Of a stretch of 64,000 nt of DNA, positions 58,904 through 64,000 are shown piece by piece. Source of the DNA: Mesorhizobium sp. B2-4-15 (lineage in GTDB: Bacteria > Pseudomonadota > Alphaproteobacteria > Rhizobiales > Rhizobiaceae). Location of the stretch: NCBI RefSeq assembly GCF_006658505.1, contig NZ_VFUZ01000001.1, forward strand, positions 368,501 through 432,500. The letters are read 5' to 3'. Below the pieces are notes generated by a model that searched no databases, was not told where the DNA came from, and saw nothing but the letters and a program-made list of their open reading frames with translations. Both the position numbers and the translations under genes were made by a program. Within the stretch, counting starts at the first letter, position 1, and each line of letters starts with the position of its first letter.

Positions 58904-60445
58904 ATGTTCCGCACGATCTTCGTCTTTTCGGCCCTCGCAGCCGGGATGCTTTCTTGCGGCGCGCTCGCGGCGCCGACGCAGGACAATGCACCCAGGGTTA
59001 GCCGCACCGCCAGCGGCGGTGGCATCAGCGACGGTGGCATCCTTGTCGCCCAGGACGGCAATCTCGATATTTACTATGACGCCAGGGGTAATCGCGTCAT
59101 CGTTGATGCCGATACAGGCAAGGTGATCGCCATCCAGCCGCCGCAGACGAGGCTCGACCGGCGCGCGCTGCGCCGCGATACAAGACTGCGCGAGTTGGGC
59201 CGTGCCCCAGCCGACGATGACCGCTACTATCTCGACGATCCGCAAGACATGGCGCGGTTCCGCCGCAAGCAGTTGGAAGAAGAAGGCCGGGTCATCCCCC
59301 CGCCGGCGGACGAGGCCGACCCTTATGGCGACAATTCGGTTGAAGCCTATCCGCCTTCGCAGCAGGATGACGGCAGCTACGACAACACTTATCCCGAGGC
59401 GCCGCAGCCGGCAAAGCCGCACACCATCCAACGCCAGCCGCTCGATGAGGCCTCGATAGAACCGGCCCAGCCGGGCCAGCCCGAACTGCAGCCGGCCAAT
59501 CCGGAAACGCAGACGTCCCTTCCGCCGGACACTGGCGGCAAGGCCACCATCGATCCGTCGCTGTCGCTCGGCGCGCGGCAGGACGTGGCGGCGCTGCAGG
59601 TGCTGCTCGACCGCGGGGGCGCTTCGCCGGGGGTGATCGACGGGCGCTTCGGCTCTAACGTCGACAAGGCCTTGGCCGCCTACAACCAGATCACCGGTAG
59701 CAATCTGAAATCGACCGACGCGGTCGGCATCCAGGCGGCCCTTGCCCAGACCGGCGGCGACGCTTTCGCTTCCTACACGATCACCCCCGAAGACGCGGCT
59801 GGCCCCTATGTAGCCTCGATCCCGGAGGACTACAGCCAGAAGGCCAAGCTCGACCGCATGGGCTACACCTCCGTCACGGAAGCGCTCGCCGAGCGCTTCC
59901 ACATGGATGAGATCTATCTGAAGTCGATCAACAAGGGCCTGGACTTCAATCGCCCCGGCACCATCATCAAGGTCGCCAATTTCGGCAAGCTGGTGTCAAC
60001 GCCAGTCGCGCGTATCGTCGCCGACAAGGCCAAGAAGGAAGTGTACGCCTACGATGCGGACGGCAAGCTGGTCGCAGCCTATCCCGCGACCATCGGCTCG
60101 GCCGACACGCCGTCGCCCACCGGGATACACACGGTGTCGCGTGTCGCGCTCGACCCGAACTACACCTACAACCCGAACATCAATTTCAAACAAGGCCAGA
60201 ACGACAAGATTCTCACCATTCCGCCAGGTCCCAACGGACCTGTCGGGTCGGTTTGGATCGCCTTGGACAAACCGACCTACGGCATCCACGGCACGCCAGA
60301 CCCATCGAAGATCGGCAAGACCGAAAGCCATGGCTGTGTGCGCCTGACGAACTGGGACGCGCGCGAGCTCGCCAAGTTGGTGTCGCCAGGCGTCACCGTG
60401 GAGTTCGTCGGGGGATCTTCAGCCGATGACTTTGCGCAGCAATGA
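58904..60445 (+). CDS. L,D-transpeptidase (YkuD) with peptidoglycan-binding region
   Basis: A 513-residue secreted cell-wall enzyme. A signal peptide (residues 1-24, cleaved after ALA) precedes an about 200-residue acidic, proline/glutamine-rich linker, a PG-binding-1-like helix bundle (LGARQDVAALQVLLDRGGAS, about 225-290) and a C-terminal YkuD domain. The active site is YGIHGTPDPSKIGKTESHGC, then VRL, with the catalytic Cys, His and Arg intact. It forms 3-3 cross-links or attaches proteins to peptidoglycan. ATG 58904 chosen; TTG 58895 lies closer to GGAG. Last 27 bp overlap the convergent TMEM175-like gene. Confidence 0.92.
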   Translation: MFRTIFVFSALAAGMLSCGALAAPTQDNAPRVSRTASGGGISDGGILVAQDGNLDIYYDARGNRVIVDADTGKVIAIQPPQTRLDRRALRRDTRLRELGRAPADDDRYYLDDPQDMARFRRKQLEEEGRVIPPPADEADPYGDNSVEAYPPSQQDDGSYDNTYPEAPQPAKPHTIQRQPLDEASIEPAQPGQPELQPANPETQTSLPPDTGGKATIDPSLSLGARQDVAALQVLLDRGGASPGVIDGRFGSNVDKALAAYNQITGSNLKSTDAVGIQAALAQTGGDAFASYTITPEDAAGPYVASIPEDYSQKAKLDRMGYTSVTEALAERFHMDEIYLKSINKGLDFNRPGTIIKVANFGKLVSTPVARIVADKAKKEVYAYDADGKLVAAYPATIGSADTPSPTGIHTVSRVALDPNYTYNPNINFKQGQNDKILTIPPGPNGPVGSVWIALDKPTYGIHGTPDPSKIGKTESHGCVRLTNWDARELAKLVSPGVTVEFVGGSSADDFAQQ

Positions 60446-61051
60446 GCCGCGCAGCGCGGCGGCATAGATCAGCTGCACCACCAGAATGAAGCCGACGCTG
60501 AGCAATGGGGTGACCAGGCAGAGCGCGGCGCCGATTGCCCACAGGATCTGCGCCTTGACGATGCGCAGATAGACCGTGCGCTTTGCTTCAGCGTCGACGT
60601 CTTCCGCGACAAAGCCGTTCTTCTCCGCGTAATGCCAGCTGGCGAACAGCGTGACGCCGAGCATCAGCAGGTTGAGCCAGTAGACCAGCACCGCGGTCCT
60701 GAATTCGAGGAAGTCCGCCAGAAGGTCGGTCGAGAACGGCAGCAAGGCGATAAAGGCGAGAAAGCAGAGGTTCAGCGTGGCAAGCCGCCTGTCGGACTTG
60801 GCGATCAGCCCATGCTGGGCCTGCTGGCCGAACCAGAAGATCGTCAGCGTCAGGAAACTCAAGGCGTAGGTCAGGAAGCGCGGCGCCAATGCCGCGATCG
60901 CAGCGAGCAGATCATGCTCGGAATGGATCGTCTCATGCGCGGGCACCCTGATCTCGAGCACGATCAGGGTGAGCGCGATGGCGAAGACGCCGTCGGTGAT
61001 GCCGACAATGCGGCCGCGTCCCTCCGCCGATGCTTCGAGTGGACGCTTCAT
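60419..61051 (-). CDS. TMEM175 family (DUF1211) potassium channel-like protein
   Basis: A 210-residue six-segment membrane protein of the bacterial TMEM175/DUF1211 family, in which each chain has one or two channel repeats. The signature RIVGITDGVFAIALTLIVLE (with the FSD-like TDGVFA) opens the first helix, which lines the pore in known structures; ATLNLCFLAFIALLPFSTDL and SFLTLTIFWFGQQAQHGLI follow. K+ leak conductance is inferred from the family. ATG 61051. 3' end overlaps the L,D-transpeptidase gene by 27 bp on the opposite strand. Confidence 0.87.
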   Translation of the reverse strand: MKRPLEASAEGRGRIVGITDGVFAIALTLIVLEIRVPAHETIHSEHDLLAAIAALAPRFLTYALSFLTLTIFWFGQQAQHGLIAKSDRRLATLNLCFLAFIALLPFSTDLLADFLEFRTAVLVYWLNLLMLGVTLFASWHYAEKNGFVAEDVDAEAKRTVYLRIVKAQILWAIGAALCLVTPLLSVGFILVVQLIYAAALRGSLLRKVIG

Positions 61052-61202
61052 AGATTTCTCCCCGCTTGCGGCTCTCCGGAACTTAGCATGACTGCCGCCG
61101 TTTGCATCCGGTGCGGCGCGACCCTGCCCAGTTGGCTGGGTTCAGTGACTGCGAGCCGCTGGCCGGTTGTTGCCGACACACCGACGGTCTAAGCAATGTG
61201 TC

Positions 61203-62762
61203 ATGCATTCACCAGATAAAGCCTCCGCAATCCCGCTGACCAGTCCGGTCACGAACGGAACTTTCTGTCCGCCTTCGCAGCGGCGATACGTGCTGGTTGC
61301 GGCGATCCTGGCTTCGGCGCTCGGCTTCATCGACGGCTCGATCCTGGCCATCGCCATGCCGGCGATCCGCGTCGATCTCGGTGCCAGCCTTGCCGCGGCA
61401 CAGTGGATTTCCAATGCCTATGCGTTGACGCTCTCGGCGCTGATCCTTGCCGGCGGAGCCGCCGGCGACCGGTTCGGGCTGCGCCGCGCCTTCGTGGCCG
61501 GCATTGCGCTGTTCGTCGCGGCCTCGCTTGCCTGCGCGCTGGCGCCGAACGCGATCGTGCTGATCGCGTTTCGCGCCCTCCAGGGCATTGGCGCGGCGAT
61601 CATGGTGCCGGGCAGCCTCGCCATCATCGCCAAGGCCTATCCGAAAAAAGAGCGGGGCCGCGCGATCGGCATCTGGGCGGCGGCCTCCGCGCTGACCACC
61701 GCGCTCGGCCCAGTACTCGGCGGCCTGGTGCTCTCGGCTTTCGGCGATGGCATCTGGCGGGCGATTTTCGCCGTCAACCTGCCGCTTGGCCTGATCTCGA
61801 TCTATCTCCTGCTTGCCAAAATTCCGGCCGATGAGCCGACTGAGAAACGCAGCCTTGATCTGGGCGGCGGCGGGCTTGCGACACTGGCCTTCGGCGCGCT
61901 CGCCTATGGGCTGACCTCGATGAGCGCCAGCGGCGGGGGCCACATGGCGGGACCGAGCATTGCCGCCGGCGCTGTGCTGCTTGCCGTCTTCATCCTGTTC
62001 GAGCAGCGGCAACGCGAGCCGATGATCGATCTCAGCCTGTTTCGCATCGGCGCTTTCGCCGGCGCCAATGCGGCGACCTTCTTCCTCTATTTCGCGCTGT
62101 CGGCCAATCTCTTCTACCTGCCGATGCTCATGATCGCCGGCTGGGGTCTGAGCACGGCCGAAGTCGGCTTCATCTTCCTGCCGCTGTCGGCATCGATCGC
62201 GCTTCTGTCGGGACCTGTCGGACAATTGTCGGACCGGATCGGACCGCGTTTCCCGATCGCCTGCGGCAGCCTGATCGTGGCTTTCGCCTTCGCCGGACTT
62301 GCCCTGCTCACCCATGCCGGCATCCATCATTTCTGGACCGGAACATTTCCACTGATGGCGCTGATGGGGCTCGGCATGGCGCTGGTCGTGTCGCCATTGT
62401 CGACCGCGATCATGACGGCGGTGGAAGACAAGGACACGGGGGCCGCTTCCGGGATCAACAATGCCGTCTCGCGCATTGGCGGCCTGATCGCGGTGGCGGC
62501 GATGGGGTCGCTGGCGGCCTGGGTCTACGCCAAGGCACTGGATGGGAATGCGATTTCAAGCGTGCCCGGCTTCGGCGAACTGGCACCGGCCGGCTTGGCG
62601 CCTGCGCTCGATGCGGCAAGGCTCGCCGCCAGCGACGCAGCCTTTTCGGCTGTCTCCTCGGTGACGGCGCTGCTTTGCCTGGTTTCGGCCGTGACCGCAT
62701 GGACAACGATTCCCGGCGAAGCGCTGCCGTGGTCGCGGCGCGCAGAAACCAGGCAGGACTGA
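61203..62762 (+). CDS. MFS transporter, DHA2 (14-segment) family
   Basis: A 519-residue drug:H+ antiporter-like exporter (EmrB/QacA type). Motif A appears as GAAGDRFGLRRAFVAG, motif D as ALGFIDGSILAIAMPAI near the first segment, and the antiporter motif C as GIWAAASALTTALGPVLGG in segment 5. About 14 segments are predicted. ATG 61203 (MHSPDKASA). No EmrA-like adaptor or outer-membrane channel is next to it, so it probably works alone. Substrate unknown. Confidence 0.9.
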   Translation: MHSPDKASAIPLTSPVTNGTFCPPSQRRYVLVAAILASALGFIDGSILAIAMPAIRVDLGASLAAAQWISNAYALTLSALILAGGAAGDRFGLRRAFVAGIALFVAASLACALAPNAIVLIAFRALQGIGAAIMVPGSLAIIAKAYPKKERGRAIGIWAAASALTTALGPVLGGLVLSAFGDGIWRAIFAVNLPLGLISIYLLLAKIPADEPTEKRSLDLGGGGLATLAFGALAYGLTSMSASGGGHMAGPSIAAGAVLLAVFILFEQRQREPMIDLSLFRIGAFAGANAATFFLYFALSANLFYLPMLMIAGWGLSTAEVGFIFLPLSASIALLSGPVGQLSDRIGPRFPIACGSLIVAFAFAGLALLTHAGIHHFWTGTFPLMALMGLGMALVVSPLSTAIMTAVEDKDTGAASGINNAVSRIGGLIAVAAMGSLAAWVYAKALDGNAISSVPGFGELAPAGLAPALDAARLAASDAAFSAVSSVTALLCLVSAVTAWTTIPGEALPWSRRAETRQD

Positions 62763-62772
62763 AAGCGAAGGC

Positions 62773-64000
62773 TCAGCCTTCGATCTTGGCGCTGGCAACC
62801 TTCAGCGAATTGCCATCTTCCTGCTTCAAGAGATCGTCGATGCGCTCGCGCTCGCGCTTGAAGGCGACGAGGTCATCGCCTTTAAGCACCTTGCCGACCG
62901 GCAGGCGGACACGCATCGGATCGACCTTGGTGCCGTTGACGATCAGCTCGTAGTGAAGATGCGGGCCGGTGGCGAGGCCGGTCTGGCCGAGATAGCCAAT
63001 GGTCTGGCCCTGGCGGACGCGCACACCCGGCTCGATACCTTTGGCAAAGGCGCTCTGGTGATTGTACGACGTCTCGTAGCCATTGGCGTGACGGATGATG
63101 ATCTGTTTGCCGTAACCGCCGGCCCAGCCGACCTTCTCGACGACACCATTGCCGGCGGAGATGATCGGCGTGCCGATCGGGGCTGCCCAGTCGACACCGG
63201 TATGCATGCGGACATAGCCGAGGATCGGATGCTTGCGTGCGCCGAAGCCGGAGCGGAATTTCCCGGCAGGCAGGGGATTGCGCAGCAGGAACTGCTGGGC
63301 GCTCGAGCCGTCCTCGTCGAAATAGTCGGTGCTGCCATCCTGCATCTGGAAGCGGTAGAAGTTGCGCGTCGTGCCGCCAAATGTCGCCGAGACGTAGAGA
63401 AGTTCGGAATTGTCAGAGGTCTGGTCATCGCCGTCGGGCTGCGAGAACAGCACTTCGAGGCGGTCGGAGGGGTTGAGGCGGGACTGGAAGTCGACGTCGG
63501 ATGCCAAGAGCTTGATCAGCCGTTGCGTCATCGCCTTGGACATGCCGTAGGAATAGGCGGCGCGGTAGATGCCGTCATAGACATTGGGCAGATTGCCGCG
63601 CACCACCACCGGCCCCGACGAATCATCGAAGGCCGTCAGCAATTCGGGATTGGTTTCGGGCTCCTGCGCCGGCACATACTGGCCACGATCGTCGAGCGCG
63701 ATGGTGACGATGTGTGTGGTCTTGTCGTAGATGCTGGCGCGCACGACCTTGGCGGCGTCGCCATGGACCTCGAGACCAACGCGCAACACGGTTCCGGCTT
63801 TGAGCGCCGGCGCGTTCAAGAGCTTGGCGATCGCCTGGGCCATGCCAATGGCATCTTCGCCCGTATAGCCCGAATCGGCGAAGGCCTCGGCGATGTCGAG
63901 ATCCTTGGTGAAGGGGATGATTTCCTCGGCAAAAGCCGGTGCCTGATCGTCGACATTGGCGCGCGGCGCCACGGAGACGTTTTCCGGCACGATCTTCACG
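62773..64000 (-). CDS. M23 family peptidoglycan endopeptidase (cut by window end)
   Basis: At least 409 residues of a zinc metallopeptidase that cuts peptidoglycan cross-bridges (M23/LytM type). The C-terminal domain has zinc ligands in HPILGYVRMHTGVDWAAPIG (HxxxD) and GPHLHYELIVNG (HxH), all present, so it is likely active. Before it are LysM-like/opacity-type regions as in MepM. The reading frame runs past base 64000, so the N-terminus with its likely membrane anchor is missing. Convergent with the MFS gene. It may act with the nearby L,D-transpeptidase in wall remodelling. Confidence 0.9.
   Translation of the reverse strand, partial: VKIVPENVSVAPRANVDDQAPAFAEEIIPFTKDLDIAEAFADSGYTGEDAIGMAQAIAKLLNAPALKAGTVLRVGLEVHGDAAKVVRASIYDKTTHIVTIALDDRGQYVPAQEPETNPELLTAFDDSSGPVVVRGNLPNVYDGIYRAAYSYGMSKAMTQRLIKLLASDVDFQSRLNPSDRLEVLFSQPDGDDQTSDNSELLYVSATFGGTTRNFYRFQMQDGSTDYFDEDGSSAQQFLLRNPLPAGKFRSGFGARKHPILGYVRMHTGVDWAAPIGTPIISAGNGVVEKVGWAGGYGKQIIIRHANGYETSYNHQSAFAKGIEPGVRVRQGQTIGYLGQTGLATGPHLHYELIVNGTKVDPMRVRLPVGKVLKGDDLVAFKRERERIDDLLKQEDGNSLKVASAKIEG

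Overview
The window reads as core chromosome of a high-GC alphaproteobacterium of the order Rhizobiales, most probably Mesorhizobium or a close relative. The grounds are gene content and order (lysA-lptM-argH/tlpA; HIG1-cobalamin adenosyltransferase-etfBA-hbd; secA/ppiC-argJ-mutT; comF-grxC-nit-DUF1178; ubiG/lysC-ptsP-prfA-prmC-DUF4167-clpB), GTG/TTG starts in several genes, and many rhizobial-type intergenic palindromes. No prophage, insertion sequence, CRISPR array, rRNA operon or replication origin was seen. There is one tRNA, tRNA-Leu(CAA).

Layout. 0-3.2 kb: lysine and arginine biosynthesis genes (lysA cut by the window start, lptM-like lipoprotein, argH), divergent from a membrane-anchored TlpA thioredoxin, then an eroded EAL-domain fragment. 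3.4-7.9 kb: ugpBAEC, a glycerol-3-phosphate type ABC importer. 8.0-11.9 kb (minus): fbpABC-type ferric iron importer with a likely iron-responsive operator upstream of fbpA and a terminator between fbpA and fbpB. 12.2-13.4 kb: ECF sigma factor with an NrsF-type membrane anti-sigma factor and a candidate autoregulated promoter. 13.5-15.5 kb: PAS-GGDEF diguanylate cyclase. 15.6-21.1 kb (minus): hbd, etfA, etfB, rhomboid protease, PduO-type adenosyltransferase, HIG1-like membrane protein and a short-chain dehydrogenase. 21.1-26.8 kb: BrkB-like protein, EamA exporter, gluQ, DNA glycosylase, HNH nuclease, dsbB and a YqaA-family protein. 26.9-29.7 kb: tRNA-Leu with a clear promoter, then a flippase/acetyltransferase pair. 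30-37.3 kb: secA divergent from ppiC, an inserted tetR, argJ, a GNAT gene and mutT. 37.4-41.4 kb: small membrane protein, a lone Flp pilin, methyltransferase, comF, grxC, nitrilase-family amidase, DUF1178. 41.4-45.4 kb: an accessory-looking block of two regulator/target pairs (MarR with EamA; winged-helix protein with a flavin monooxygenase and flavin reductase), each with a visible palindromic operator. 45.4-58.1 kb: ubiG, hybrid sensor kinase, lysC, ptsP, prfA, prmC, DUF4167 and clpB, the last with a sigma-32 type promoter. 58.2-64 kb: YjbR protein, L,D-transpeptidase, TMEM175-like protein, MFS exporter and an M23 peptidase cut by the window end.

Most genes are ordinary housekeeping genes. 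The parts that reward a second look are the regulatory sites (iron operator, ECF autopromoter, two MarR-type operators, heat-shock promoter, TTAA boxes before the Flp pilin), at least six families of interspersed palindromes, some of which form gene ends or bracket genes, and the 41.4-45.4 kb block, which appears inserted into an otherwise conserved gene neighbourhood. No wholly new multi-gene defence or biosynthetic system could be supported.
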